The notes under the pieces: model-generated | Seen by the model: the letters and a program-made list of their open reading frames with translations, nothing else | Told to the model about the DNA's origin: nothing | Databases searched by the model: none | NCBI RefSeq assembly: GCF_000422505.1 | Contig: NZ_KE383871.1 | Location: forward strand, 12,321-76,320 | DNA: 64,000 bases | Direction of reading: 5' to 3' | Source of the DNA: Paenibacillus pinihumi DSM 23905 = JCM 16419 | GTDB taxonomy: Bacteria > Bacillota > Bacilli > Paenibacillales > Paenibacillaceae | Shown here: one piece after another, positions 44,901 to 54,075 of the stretch | How positions within the stretch are numbered: the stretch's first letter is position 1 | Layout of the letters: each line of letters starts with the position of its first letter | Translations under genes and position numbers: made by a program

Positions 44901-45791
44901 CTACAATCTGCCGTATGCCTTTAATGTGAGCAGCTTGTTGACCGTGATCATGCCGCGCCATTCACTCAAGCAAGCCGGACTTAACGCTGGCCATGGAATC
45001 ATCCAGCCCCCGTCCTCCTGTTGCTGTGCGATTAAAGCATCCAAATGGCTGCTGATGATTTCTTCGGGTATGTCTGATGCTCCAAAGCAATCCGGAGCAG
45101 GGAACCAATCCACTACCTTTTGTACGTAACCTTCGGCATTCGGGTTTCGTTGTACCAAATCTTCTGATTTCAGCCAGTCCTTTAACAGCTCCCTCATTTG
45201 TTCCGTAGTTGCATCTGCAGGGGCATGCTCCACAAAGGCAATGCATTGAATAACATCATGATAGTCCTTCTGATCGGCCTTGTGCATATTGGCCCGAAAA
45301 TAGGCGTCAGATTGTAAGAACCATTCCTCCTCATAGAATGAGGTAACCGCTTGCTGCTTGTATAGCTTCGCCAGAATCAGGCCTGTGGGATTAAGCGATG
45401 GCCCCGTATCGTCTTCGGTCTGCCACCATGGTGCATGCGGTGCCTGGTTAATACTCCGGAGCGCTCTCGGAAACCCGCCGGTTCCGCTGACCGCAAGGTT
45501 TTTCAAGTATAATCGTACACCTTCCAGAATACGCGAATCAAATAACCCGACCTCATCCATTACATGCAGGGCTAACTCTGTTGGCACCGGCTGGCTAAGA
45601 GGATCACGGATATCCGGTTCGAGTGCTCCGCCAAACCCGCCATCCGCATTCTGATAGGGACGCAAAGCGTCAATTACTGCCTCTGCCGATCCATTGCCAA
45701 AATGAAATTCATAACGTCTGCGGTCCAGCAGCCGGGCGTTGCTATACATGTAATCATGGGCTTTAGATAGAAGCATGCTCGGGTCTGTCAT
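44901..45791 (-). CDS. alpha/alpha-toroid (prenyltransferase/terpene-cyclase-like) protein
   Basis: 296 residues. Repeated toroid motifs are visible: YQNADGGFGGALEPDI near residue 50, a central PSLNPTGLILAKLY, and QQEDGGWMIPWPALSP near 265. QxDGGFG/QxxGGW repeats are typical of the squalene-cyclase and protein-prenyltransferase fold. It is shorter than true cyclases and lacks a DxDD acid motif, so its activity is open. ATG 45791 follows AGGAGG. It lies 26 bases after the AlkZ-like gene, likely in the same operon. Confidence 0.75.
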   Translation of the reverse strand: MTDPSMLLSKAHDYMYSNARLLDRRRYEFHFGNGSAEAVIDALRPYQNADGGFGGALEPDIRDPLSQPVPTELALHVMDEVGLFDSRILEGVRLYLKNLAVSGTGGFPRALRSINQAPHAPWWQTEDDTGPSLNPTGLILAKLYKQQAVTSFYEEEWFLQSDAYFRANMHKADQKDYHDVIQCIAFVEHAPADATTEQMRELLKDWLKSEDLVQRNPNAEGYVQKVVDWFPAPDCFGASDIPEEIISSHLDALIAQQQEDGGWMIPWPALSPACLSEWRGMITVNKLLTLKAYGRL

Positions 45792-45817
45792 CAATAAAAA
45801 CCTCCTGGTTTCAATTT

Positions 45818-46507
45818 TTATATGGAGAGTGTTTTTCTCAGAAAAGCAAGTGCTTTTGCCGTACAGACCTCTTCCAGTCTGGATACAAGCTCTTCTGACG
45901 CTTTAGCTTTGCTTTGAGCGTCACGTTCAAGCCCGTGCTGGCTCATCCAACGTTCCGTTGACTGATAGGCTGTGGAGCTCCAGCCATTGACTTCGCCTGC
46001 CTCATTAACTTTTTGCTGAATTCCGGATATGACGATATCCAGCGCCCCCTGCAATTCCGTTACAGCCCGATCAAAAGCGCTCTTGTCCTCTTTAGCCTTC
46101 ATTCCACTTGCCTGGCGGAGTCTGCGGGTATCAATGCCTTCTTCTTGGCCCACAATGTTATAAATGTCTCTTGCCGTTTTTGAAATAAGCCCGTCACGGT
46201 ATCGCTGCTCCACTGTGCCGCTGCCGCCAACAGCCGCTGAGACCAGCGGGAACCAGCCGCGGTCAATCAGTACGCCCTTGCTTTTCATAAACTTCCCATA
46301 AGCTGCAGCTCCGCTCGAAGGGAAGCGTACACGCCAGCCCCAAGGGTCAGTAGGCAGCTCCGTATGCCACTGGTCCGCGGAAGTCAGGCTGACCAGGGAA
46401 GGATGCTCGGGAATTAACGGAGCCAGCGGCAAAATACCAATCTGCGATAATAAGGCAGCCGCATCCCCATAGGTATGCAATGGAGCTGTAAGCAGTTGTT
46501 TATTCAT
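45818..46507 (-). CDS. AlkZ-related protein
   Basis: 229 residues. It resembles the AlkZ-related group by the block DPWGWRVRFPSSGAAAYGKFMKSKGVLIDRGWFPLVSAAVG (about 55-95) and a helical C-terminal half. Full AlkZ glycosylases carry a QxQ/QxD catalytic pair on a tandem winged-helix fold, which I do not see. Function is therefore unassigned; a DNA-binding or repair role is only suggested by the name of the group. The ATG overlaps the WYL regulator stop (ATGA), so the two are translationally coupled. Confidence 0.6.
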   Translation of the reverse strand: MNKQLLTAPLHTYGDAAALLSQIGILPLAPLIPEHPSLVSLTSADQWHTELPTDPWGWRVRFPSSGAAAYGKFMKSKGVLIDRGWFPLVSAAVGGSGTVEQRYRDGLISKTARDIYNIVGQEEGIDTRRLRQASGMKAKEDKSAFDRAVTELQGALDIVISGIQQKVNEAGEVNGWSSTAYQSTERWMSQHGLERDAQSKAKASEELVSRLEEVCTAKALAFLRKTLSI

Positions 46508-47508
46508 GATTTATTCTCCTTTTCATTTTTGCTGTAGAGGCGCAATGTCTCTCTGGCTTTATCTGCTATTGCTTCGCCCATTTCTGCCGGAGTAATAATC
46601 TGAGCATCCTTACCCAGAAAGTAAAAGAGTCTCACTGCCCAGTCCCATTCAGAAACCGGCAGCTCTCCTTCCAGAAGCCATTCATCCTCCGCAATCATCA
46701 CCAGCTTCTCGCCAAGATGCTCGTCCCGTTCCACCTCCAGCATTCCCCTGTAAGACAACTTCACCTTGAGCGTGAAGCTTGCATGGGCTAATACCGGAGA
46801 ATTTCTCTTGCATGCAGCGGGCTCACCTGACTGTTTCCCTTCGCGTTTAGGCTCTGGCTCTCGTTCCGGCTCCTGTGCATCCGTCGGCGGTTCTGCCTCC
46901 TCAACTTGGCTCATCCGGTCTACACGCAGCAGACGTTCCTCCTGATGGATGCAGGAGTAGGCTTCACAATACCAGAAACCGTGTGCGGCATATATTTTTT
47001 GCGGCCGGATAAGCAGTGTCCGCTGATGGGACTGGGAACGGTAAAAGACAGATACCCATTTGGCTTGGGCTGTCAGCTCCATGAGCCGGGACAAATGGGG
47101 TACCGTGTAGCTGCGTCTTGGAACTTCCACGGTCATATGCTTCAGCAGCGGCGCAATTTTATCCAGCGTATCCGGTGACAGAATGCTTTTCACCTTGTCC
47201 ATCACTGTCCAGCGTTCCTTGTTAAACGGCGTATCAGCGTAGGCTGTCATGCTGTCCAGCGCCAGCAGCAGCGTCAATGCTTCATTGGTATCCAGTTGCA
47301 GCGGCGGGAGTGTGTAGCCCTCCATCAGACGATAGCCGCCCTTAATGCCGTTCAGTGCATATACGGGCACACCCAGTTCTGTGAGCGATTGAATATCTCT
47401 GAGAATCGTCCGCCTTGATACCTCCAGCTTGTCTGCAAGTGATGCCGCTGTCTCCTGGCGCTGGCCCAGTGCAAGCACAATCGCCATCAGACGGTCGCTT
47501 CGCTTCAT
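46504..47508 (-). CDS. YafY-type HTH/WYL-domain transcription regulator
   Basis: 334 residues. An N-terminal HTH (KRSDRLMAIVLALGQRQETAASLADKLEVSRRTILRDIQSL, about 2-42) and the wing GIKGGYRLMEGY are followed by a WYL domain with IYAAHGFWYCEAYS and the C-terminal WCX part. A Glu/Pro-rich insertion (about 208-240) splits the WYL region. WYL proteins bind a ligand, often a nucleotide or nucleic acid. AGGAG precedes the ATG. It is first in the operon regulator, AlkZ-like, toroid protein. Confidence 0.88.
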   Translation of the reverse strand: MKRSDRLMAIVLALGQRQETAASLADKLEVSRRTILRDIQSLTELGVPVYALNGIKGGYRLMEGYTLPPLQLDTNEALTLLLALDSMTAYADTPFNKERWTVMDKVKSILSPDTLDKIAPLLKHMTVEVPRRSYTVPHLSRLMELTAQAKWVSVFYRSQSHQRTLLIRPQKIYAAHGFWYCEAYSCIHQEERLLRVDRMSQVEEAEPPTDAQEPEREPEPKREGKQSGEPAACKRNSPVLAHASFTLKVKLSYRGMLEVERDEHLGEKLVMIAEDEWLLEGELPVSEWDWAVRLFYFLGKDAQIITPAEMGEAIADKARETLRLYSKNEKENKS

Positions 47509-47554
47509 GCCTGCTCCTCCCTGTGAATGTCTCTACCTGATTTTTATTGTAACA

Positions 47555-47589
47555 AACAAAAGGTGACAGCTTGCGTGTCACCTTTTGTT
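47555..47589 (-). terminator. terminator overlapping the stop of the stalk-domain gene
   Basis: A perfect 14-bp stem (47555-47568 with 47576-47589), T-rich on the minus strand. The TGA stop codon of the upstream gene (47578-47580) lies inside the first arm. Confidence 0.85.
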
Positions 47590-48390
47590 TTCACTGTTAT
47601 CCAATTTTTCCACTTCATCCGCAAGCTCATAGATTTGGAAGGCGTGTGTGACAGGCGGGAAGCTATAGCCAATAAAGGAGCGGAACAATTCAACTCCCAT
47701 ACCTTCCTTAAATGATTCCGGATCAGCCTCCTTACCATCGGCCCCAATCCATGTTGTTTGTGAATCGGCAGTCACGATTAATGGATCATTACCTTCCGTC
47801 TTGACGGTTAATCGTGCGCCATCCTCCGTTTTTGTAATACTTTCAATCAGTCCGCGTAATTTTTGATGCTGAATATCTACGGATTGGCCGCCTGCCCATA
47901 CATCAGTCCCTAAAAGGGAGGAAGTATATTGCAGAGGCACATACAACCTTCCGTTTTTCATCTCAGGACTGACACCAAGCTTAAGCTGATTTTCGTTACG
48001 TATATAGGTATGACTTCCCGCCTTGATCTTCACAATCAGCTTGTTGTAAGTTATAAGTGCAGTCTGTTCCTTTTGATTCCAGACAATGTTAAAACCAATA
48101 GCCTGGACAAGCTCACGAAGCGAAAGCATCCACGACTCCCCATCCGCCTGCAAATAGGCTGGTGAATTCAGAGTTACTCCGTTCACAGTAACAGGAACAA
48201 ACTTTTGCTCCTTGTCATGAGCCAAACCCTTTTGCAACTGTCCGGCAAGCGGCTTCCCGGAAACAGCTATAAAAGTTCCAGATGCTGCATTTACCTGCAG
48301 TGGTGTGGAAGGAAACAAGATAACAACCGCTGTCATACAGCAGCCTAAGACTGCTGCCGCGAATCTGCTCCCTCTTCGAACTTTATTCAT
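47578..48390 (-). CDS. secreted stalk-domain (copper amine oxidase N-like) protein
   Basis: 270 residues. N-terminal signal peptide (basic RRGSR, hydrophobic about 9-32, cleavage near VNAAS). The stalk/CAO-N domain (about 60-170) has FVPVTVNGVTLNSPAYL, LRELVQAIGFNIVWNQKEQTALITYN and LYVPLQYTSSLLG. The C-terminal domain is unassigned. These domains are common in cell-wall or surface proteins of Paenibacillus and do not imply oxidase activity. ATG 48390 is chosen for GGAGG just upstream. It has its own terminator. Confidence 0.82.
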   Translation of the reverse strand: MNKVRRGSRFAAAVLGCCMTAVVILFPSTPLQVNAASGTFIAVSGKPLAGQLQKGLAHDKEQKFVPVTVNGVTLNSPAYLQADGESWMLSLRELVQAIGFNIVWNQKEQTALITYNKLIVKIKAGSHTYIRNENQLKLGVSPEMKNGRLYVPLQYTSSLLGTDVWAGGQSVDIQHQKLRGLIESITKTEDGARLTVKTEGNDPLIVTADSQTTWIGADGKEADPESFKEGMGVELFRSFIGYSFPPVTHAFQIYELADEVEKLDNSENKR

Positions 48391-48479
48391 ACATGCCTCC
48401 TTGTCGAATTCAAAGGATTGACGTTTGGTCTTTTTCAAACTCATAAAAAGCTTTGAGATGATCTTGGTTAAAACAGCAG

Positions 48480-49190
48480 TTAATCCCTGTTTTCTATAGG
48501 GTCAGACTTCGCCAGCCTGGCTATATCTTTGCAATGCAAGATCGGTGATTCGTATCCCCTGCTCACAGCATGAATCATCGCGTTGCCAATTTCCTTCTGG
48601 GAGGTGACATGAGCCGGGATGAGCAATTTCAAGGCAGGGTACAGCCAGGACAAATAAGCATAGTACCGGTGCGTATTTTTCAGTCCTTTAGTCGGCTGGA
48701 TATAGCCGGGACGGAACATGTATGCCCGCTTGAAAGGCAGCTTAAGCAAAGCATTCTCTGTTCTTCCTTTTACACGTGCCCACATGCTCCTCCCTTGCTC
48801 TGTACGATCCGTTCCACTTGCTGTCACATAGCAAAACACCATGTCCGGGTTTAATTCAGCAAGTATTTCTGCCACATGCACGGTCAAATCATATGTAATT
48901 TTGCTGTACTCCGCTTCACTCATGCCTACCGAAGAGACACCCAGGGAGAAGAAGCAGGCATTATAGCCGGTGAGCTGTTTCTTGAGAGGCGACACATCAA
49001 ACAAATTTGCGTGTACGATTTCCTTTAGCTTCGGATGCCATATCCCGCAAGGTTTGCGGCCGATAACAAGCACTTGCTCCACATCGGGATGATGCAGGCA
49101 TTCATGCAGCACACCTTCGCCCACCATGCCTGTAACCCCTGTAATAATTGCTTTGATTTTGCCTTTGCTCCCTCGCTGCTCAACCCTCAT
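48480..49190 (-). CDS. NAD(P)-binding atypical SDR / epimerase-like protein
   Basis: 236 residues from ATG 49190 (GGGAGAG 4 nt upstream); a longer frame would add 33 residues without a good SD. The Rossmann loop ITGVTGMVGEGVLHE is near the N-terminus, followed by VLVIGR and CFFSLGVSS. YVTASGTD and ENALLKLPFKRAYMFRPGYIQP match atypical SDRs of the NmrA/epimerase type. The classical YxxxK is not evident. The substrate is unknown. It stands between the stalk-domain gene and the tetR gene. Confidence 0.78.
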   Translation of the reverse strand: MRVEQRGSKGKIKAIITGVTGMVGEGVLHECLHHPDVEQVLVIGRKPCGIWHPKLKEIVHANLFDVSPLKKQLTGYNACFFSLGVSSVGMSEAEYSKITYDLTVHVAEILAELNPDMVFCYVTASGTDRTEQGRSMWARVKGRTENALLKLPFKRAYMFRPGYIQPTKGLKNTHRYYAYLSWLYPALKLLIPAHVTSQKEIGNAMIHAVSRGYESPILHCKDIARLAKSDPIENRD

Positions 49191-49365
49191 CCGTCTCTCC
49201 CGCTCTCTATACGCCGTATGTAAATCCGGTTCATCTGCTTCCCTAATTTTAAACGTCCAGGAAATATAATGCAAACGGGAGGCAGTCATGTTCCAATGTC
49301 ACCCGGAGATTGATTTATTTGCGAGAACCGGACAAAGTGTCTCTGATTCCCAGAAGTTCTGTGGT

Positions 49366-49947
49366 CTAATCGAGTAGTGAAAGTGTAAGTGCTATCGATT
49401 GCTCGGCAAACAACTGCTCAGGACGGGATTTCATCATGACTGTCAATCCGATCATGGATACGACAAGATTCTTTGCCAGGTCCTCCGCCTGAATATCCGG
49501 CCTTAGCTCCCCGGACTCTAATCCGCGCTCAATCGTCTCCTGGAAAACAGAAGCAAGATATAACTGATGCTCTCTGGTCAAAACCTCAAATTTGGGATCA
49601 TGCGGTGCGAGCTCAACCATTGTATTGATGCAAAAACAGCCGATATCAGGCCTGCTGTCTCCTGCTTTTGTGATAATCCCTTCAAATAAAGAGCGAAAAG
49701 CCTGCTTGACGGAGGAGAATTTCTTCAGCTTTGTTCTTATACTAGCAGCGTGAAGCTGATTATACTTCCGAAGCGCAGCTTCAAACAATTCCTTTTTGTC
49801 TCCAAAGGCCGAATAAATGCTTGGGCGCTGAACCCCCATGGCTGCTGTCAAATCACTCAAGGAAGTCGCCTCGTAGCCCTTCTCCCAAAAAAGCCTCATC
49901 GCTGCATCAAGCACCTTTTGCTCATCAAATTCCCTGGTACGAGCCAT
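49366..49947 (-). CDS. TetR-family repressor
   Basis: 193 residues. HTH at about 8-55 (REFDEQKVLDAAMRLFWEKGYEATSLSDLTAAMGVQRPSIYSAFGDKKELF) and a helical ligand domain with the GCFCINTMVELAP motif common in TetR proteins of this subgroup. ATG 49947 is preferred because an in-frame GTG upstream lies in the SD (AGGGGTG). It is divergent from the MFS exporter at 50118, with two matching operator-like sites between them, so it very probably controls the exporter and itself. Confidence 0.9.
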   Translation of the reverse strand: MARTREFDEQKVLDAAMRLFWEKGYEATSLSDLTAAMGVQRPSIYSAFGDKKELFEAALRKYNQLHAASIRTKLKKFSSVKQAFRSLFEGIITKAGDSRPDIGCFCINTMVELAPHDPKFEVLTREHQLYLASVFQETIERGLESGELRPDIQAEDLAKNLVVSMIGLTVMMKSRPEQLFAEQSIALTLSLLD

Positions 49948-49971
49948 ATTGCTGCTCACCCCTTCTTTTCA

Positions 49972-49983
49972 TAACGATCAGTA
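49972..49983. promoter_or_regulatory. TetR operator candidate 1
   Basis: TAACGATCAGTA, 11 of 12 bases identical to the second site. It lies 25 bp upstream of the tetR start. The core GATC is the centre of a near-palindrome. Confidence 0.6.
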
Positions 49984-50025
49984 TATTATAATTTTAATTC
50001 AATACCAGTAAACTTGTCAAAACAC

Positions 50026-50055
50026 TTGACACTTTAATCATTTATCAACTATATT
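50026..50055 (+). promoter_or_regulatory. promoter of the MFS exporter
   Basis: TTGACA (50026-50031), 18 bp, TATATT (50050-50055). Operator 2 lies 15 bp downstream of the -10, where a bound repressor would block start or escape. Confidence 0.6.
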
Positions 50056-50069
50056 TCATTTGTATAACA

Positions 50070-50081
50070 TACCGATCAGTA
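50070..50081. promoter_or_regulatory. TetR operator candidate 2
   Basis: TACCGATCAGTA, near-palindromic around GATC. It lies between the exporter promoter and its SD. Confidence 0.65.
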
Positions 50082-50117
50082 ATTTATTTTATCACCATAT
50101 TGGGAGGAGAGATGGGA

Positions 50118-51374
50118 ATGAACAGACAGAACACGCAGTATAGCATAACATCAGCAGACTCCAAACGTGAGGAAAAAAGGGAGGCCCGCCGGACATCTCC
50201 CTTGCCAGCCTCCCTTACACTGCTATTTGCAGTTGCAGCCGGCTTGTCGGTCGCCAATATTTATTTTGCTCAGCCCCTGCTGGATATGATCGCTTTGGAA
50301 TTCGGGATTCAACCTGCATCCATTGGCAGCATGATTACGATTACGCAAATATGCTATGCGCTCGGACTGTTCTTTCTGGTACCGCTCGGGGATTTTCTCA
50401 ATCAGAAAAGGCTCGTACTTGCCCATATGCTGCTCACCGCCATTGCCCTGATTATCGTAGGCACAGCATCTGAAAAATCGCTGCTGCTGGCCGGCTTCGC
50501 GTTGGTCGGTCTGCTTGCTGTTGTCGTGCAGGTGCTCGTCGCATTCGCCTCCAAGCTATCTTCCCCAGCCAGCAGAGGGCAAACGGTCGGTATGGTTACA
50601 AGCGGAATTGTAATCGGCATTCTGCTGGCACGGACATTTGCCGGTATTGTATCGGATCTTGCAGGCTGGCGTGCCGTCTATTATGTATCTGCTGCATTAA
50701 CTTTGCTCCTGGCAGCGATACTGTTCCGGGCACTCCCTGGCTCACACAGGCAGCCGATGGAACTATCGTATCCTCAGTTGCTGCGCTCCATGCTTGCCTT
50801 ATTTGTGCACGAGCCAGTGCTGCGTATCCGTGCCATTCTATGTATGTTGATCTTCACAGTATTCAGCATTCTGTGGACACCTCTTGTCTTGCCACTAAGC
50901 GCACCACCCTTATCGCTCGCCCATTCCGTTATCGGATTGTTCGGTCTGGCCGGCGCAGCAGGAGCAATTGGGGCAGCGCGCGCCGGCAGACTCGCCGACC
51001 GCGGGTTTGGTCAACGTACAACCTTTGTTGCTTTGCTTATACTGATTGCATCATGGCTGCCAATTTCCCTGCTTCAACATTCGCTCTGGGCACTGGCGGC
51101 AGGTATTGTTATACTTGATCTCGCTGTACAGGCCGTCCATGTGACAAATCAGGCCATGATACTGTCTGCGCAGTCCGCAGCAGGTAGCCGTCTGACAGCA
51201 ACATATATGATCTTCTACTCCATCGGCAGCGCTGCAGGCGCGATCGCTTCAACCGTTGTCTATGCTTATTCCGGGTGGAGCGGCGTATGTGTGCTTGGTG
51301 CCGCAGTCAGCACCCTCACGCTGCTGTTTTGGAGTTTTACGAAGCACCATATGCCCGCCGCTATGCGGTCATAA
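50118..51374 (+). CDS. MFS transporter (arabinose-efflux/YnfM type)
   Basis: 418 residues, 12 TM segments from about 35. It has SVANIYFAQPLLDMIALEFGI, typical of this sugar/drug efflux group, and the cytoplasmic loop LADRGFGQRT. A polar N-terminal tail (NRQNTQYSITSADSKREEKREARR) precedes TM1. ATG 50118 lies 8 nt after GGGAGGAG. It is divergent from tetR, and control by that repressor is likely. A 9-bp hairpin (51382-51428) follows the stop. Confidence 0.88.
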   Translation: MNRQNTQYSITSADSKREEKREARRTSPLPASLTLLFAVAAGLSVANIYFAQPLLDMIALEFGIQPASIGSMITITQICYALGLFFLVPLGDFLNQKRLVLAHMLLTAIALIIVGTASEKSLLLAGFALVGLLAVVVQVLVAFASKLSSPASRGQTVGMVTSGIVIGILLARTFAGIVSDLAGWRAVYYVSAALTLLLAAILFRALPGSHRQPMELSYPQLLRSMLALFVHEPVLRIRAILCMLIFTVFSILWTPLVLPLSAPPLSLAHSVIGLFGLAGAAGAIGAARAGRLADRGFGQRTTFVALLILIASWLPISLLQHSLWALAAGIVILDLAVQAVHVTNQAMILSAQSAAGSRLTATYMIFYSIGSAAGAIASTVVYAYSGWSGVCVLGAAVSTLTLLFWSFTKHHMPAAMRS

Positions 51375-51381
51375 CTGTAAA

Positions 51382-51428
51382 AAGCTCGCGGGATGGGGAC
51401 TGTTCAACAGCTTTCATCACGCGAGCTT
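51382..51428 (+). terminator. hairpin after the MFS gene
   Basis: A perfect 9-bp stem AAGCTCGCG/CGCGAGCTT with a 29-nt loop, 7 bases past the stop. It lacks a T-run. Confidence 0.4.
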
Positions 51429-51537
51429 CCCACCAGGATATTCAGTTCTTACTGCCTACGTGCCCCTAATCTTGACACTGTAGTGTCTCATCGACCGGGG
51501 TTCATGTCATTGGTCCACGCCAGTGGTTGGAATAGAC

Positions 51538-51568
51538 TTGTCACAGGTAATTTTATAAGCTATATAAT
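51538..51568 (+). promoter_or_regulatory. promoter of the GNAT gene
   Basis: TTGTCA (51538-51543), then TATATAAT (51561-51568), giving a 17-19 bp spacer. It lies about 75 bp before the start codon. Confidence 0.55.
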
Positions 51569-51643
51569 CCTTTTTTCATTTCAACTATTGAATTTTAATT
51601 CATATTTATGTATTATTATTCATTAATTGAAGGAGGGATTACA

Positions 51644-52390
51644 GTGGACAGCAAGCTTATCGAAGAACTATCATTGAACAACTGGCCAACACTAACTACG
51701 TTATTTTATGACGGGTGGATGCTGCGATTTGCTAATGGATACACTTTTCGATCCAACTCGGTTAGCAGCATTTATGAATCAAGCATTGATACAGAACAGA
51801 AAATAAACTATTGCGAACAATTGTACACAAAACAACGCCAGCATACTGTATTTAAAATCACCCCCCATATGCACCCTGAAAATCTGGATCAGATACTGGA
51901 GCAGAAAGGCTACTCGATCATGAATATGGCTAATGTGCATACTCTCAAGCTGAACAGCATCAAACAACCTAAACTTGCATCTTGCCAAATCATTGAAGAG
52001 CCTGATGCAGAGTGGATTGAGAACTTTAGCCGGCTTAGCGGGGTGGAGTCTCCTAATAAAAAAACGATGCTGCAGCTTTTGTCCAATATCAGAACTAAAG
52101 CTGGATATATATCCTTCTATTATGAGGGACGGGCACTCGCATGCGGACTTGGGGTTATTGAGAGAGATTACATAGGCCTTTATGACATTGTCACAGATAA
52201 AAATTTTCGAAATCAAGGCATTGCTGAACAGATGATACTGAATTTGCTTCATTGGGGAAAAGATAACGGGGCTGCGTATAGCTATTTAGCTGTGCTATCC
52301 GATAATTTGCCTGCACTACGCCTTTACTCTAAGCTTGGATATAAAGAAATTTATAAATATTGGTATCGTGTTAAAGAGTATGCAGATTGA
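51644..52390 (+). CDS. GNAT-family N-acetyltransferase
   Basis: 248 residues. The C-terminal half is a GNAT domain: GLYDIVTDKNFRNQGIAEQMILNLLHWG has the acetyl-CoA loop (R/QxxGxA), followed by YLAVLSDNLPALRLYSKLGYKEIYKYWYR. The N-terminal half, with NNWPTLTTLFYDGWMLRFANGYTFRSNSV, is the extra domain of the GNAT group containing a duplicated fold. The substrate is unknown. The start is GTG after AGGAGGG; the alternative upstream ATG at 51608 overlaps no SD. Confidence 0.87.
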   Translation: MDSKLIEELSLNNWPTLTTLFYDGWMLRFANGYTFRSNSVSSIYESSIDTEQKINYCEQLYTKQRQHTVFKITPHMHPENLDQILEQKGYSIMNMANVHTLKLNSIKQPKLASCQIIEEPDAEWIENFSRLSGVESPNKKTMLQLLSNIRTKAGYISFYYEGRALACGLGVIERDYIGLYDIVTDKNFRNQGIAEQMILNLLHWGKDNGAAYSYLAVLSDNLPALRLYSKLGYKEIYKYWYRVKEYAD

Positions 52391-53007
52391 TTTTCGAGAC
52401 ATTATTTTGCAATCTGAACCAATCAGTGCTTGATCTACAAATCGGTGAATAAAGCATTCTGCTATACTGATGAGGATGGTCATAACCAATGGGTCAACCC
52501 GGCAATGAGAGAAACAGATGCTCATATATCACATAATCAAAAAAAACCGCCTATCGAGAAAGGCGGTTTTTTCATCCAAATCAATATGAATATTTACATC
52601 TCCTCCCTTGCCCCTGGCTATAATCGATGACCTCAGCTTCTTGTAAAGGGCTCCGGCTTTCTTGTATTTTTGCTTAATTGCTTCGCGGCAGCATCCGGGA
52701 AGCTGTTCACCCAGAGCCAATGCAGCTCTGACAGGCCAATATTAGACGGAGCCGGTATTCCAACGCATTCGAGAGAGAGAAGCTTTCCTTTATCCTTCAG
52801 CCACAATTTGCAGTTGCCCGGTCATCGTCTCCGTAAGATTACCCGGCTCTAGTCCGAGATTCAGACCCAGTTCGGAGCAATTTGCGAGCTGCTACAGAAG
52901 TTCTGTATCAATCATGCTCCTGAACACTGTCAACCACACTAACTAAACACTTGATGCTGCCCTGCCATACACACATGTCCGTGAGAATAAAAAACAAATT
53001 ATTTACT
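52391..53007. other. intergenic region with probable gene remnants
   Basis: 617 bases between convergent genes. A bidirectional terminator lies at 52541-52572. Both sides contain fragments that read like coding sequence interrupted by stops (for example on the minus strand around 52600-52900), but I recognise no family. I call no intact gene. Confidence 0.5.
52541..52572. terminator. bidirectional terminator
   Basis: Stem AAAAAACCGCC/GGCGGTTTTTT (perfect) with a 10-nt loop gives a T-run on either strand. Confidence 0.85.
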
Positions 53008-54075
53008 CTAGGCTTCGGTCTGCATTTTGGAGTCAATAGCTTGATAAAAAGCTTTTGGATCATCAATCTTAAGTAAAATTTTCGTAATTTTTTCTCTGCC
53101 GCCCAGCATATACGTCATCCAGAGGGATTCTTTCAAAATCACCTCGTATTGCGGGGAATCCAAGCCGAGTACACAATTGAACACGCCCTTCTCCTTACTG
53201 ACATCATTGAATTTTTTTGCATTTTGAATGGATTCAATTTGATCCGGGCTGAATTCTGCCTGCAAGTAAAAACCCAACCGCAGTACAATTCTTTGATCGT
53301 CCACAATGTGCGGCTCATAACGGCATGAATTGTAGAAAGCGATGAATTGAAGCAGTAAATATACGGTCGAAATCGTGATGATCCAAGCCAGTGTTTTACT
53401 GAACATTCCGATCAGGAAATGAAGCACCCCCACATCGAATAGCAGCATCCCGCACCCAAAAAAAATCAGTACTTTAATCATGGAATCTTTATGGTAGGCG
53501 AATGAAATCTCTTTATTTATTACAGGAGGCTTAAACCATACATATAGACAGTAGTACCACATTCGAATCTCTGAAAAAGCGATCCGCCTGATCCAACCTT
53601 GACCAAATAACGGAGTGAGGCTATCTTGAATGCGTGTTATCGTTTCCTTGGATACGTCTGTCTGCATATACTCTCGTCTGACAAGAACAAGCTTGTATGT
53701 GATAAACACAACAAAACTCAACAGAATAACCGGACCCGCCCATAACACAATATCGGTATACAACTCCGGCTTGGGGGACGGCATAATCAGAACTGCAAAG
53801 ATAAACGAAGCGAAAGTCATGATGTAAAAGAAAAGAAATGGCGCCAATGTCAATAAAGCGATGAACATACTGCATACAGGAATGACAATAACCAAACCGA
53901 TGGTCACAAGGGTTATATGATTGGTCAGTATGTCCTCATCTCTGGCCAGAAGGTAATAACTCCCAACATAAATAACAAACGTGATCAAAAACATACAAAA
54001 TTGCAGCGTTTTCTGCATTCCACGAGCTTCCGCCCTGCTTCCTTCATTCTGGCCATATTTGTTATCGATATTCAC
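53008..54075 (-). CDS. membrane protein next to ABC transporter, unknown
   Basis: 355 residues. Hydrophobic segments at about 28-50, 55-75, 78-95, 110-128, 205-225 and 228-250. A C-terminal cytoplasmic domain of about 95 residues (RYEPHIVDDQRIVLRLGFYLQAEFSPDQIESI...) recalls bacterial PH-like domains. The start is GTG after AGGAG and overlaps the permease stop by 14 bases. As third gene after the NRPS and ABC genes it may be an accessory or immunity subunit; this is inferred from position only. Confidence 0.6.
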   Translation of the reverse strand: MNIDNKYGQNEGSRAEARGMQKTLQFCMFLITFVIYVGSYYLLARDEDILTNHITLVTIGLVIVIPVCSMFIALLTLAPFLFFYIMTFASFIFAVLIMPSPKPELYTDIVLWAGPVILLSFVVFITYKLVLVRREYMQTDVSKETITRIQDSLTPLFGQGWIRRIAFSEIRMWYYCLYVWFKPPVINKEISFAYHKDSMIKVLIFFGCGMLLFDVGVLHFLIGMFSKTLAWIITISTVYLLLQFIAFYNSCRYEPHIVDDQRIVLRLGFYLQAEFSPDQIESIQNAKKFNDVSKEKGVFNCVLGLDSPQYEVILKESLWMTYMLGGREKITKILLKIDDPKAFYQAIDSKMQTEA

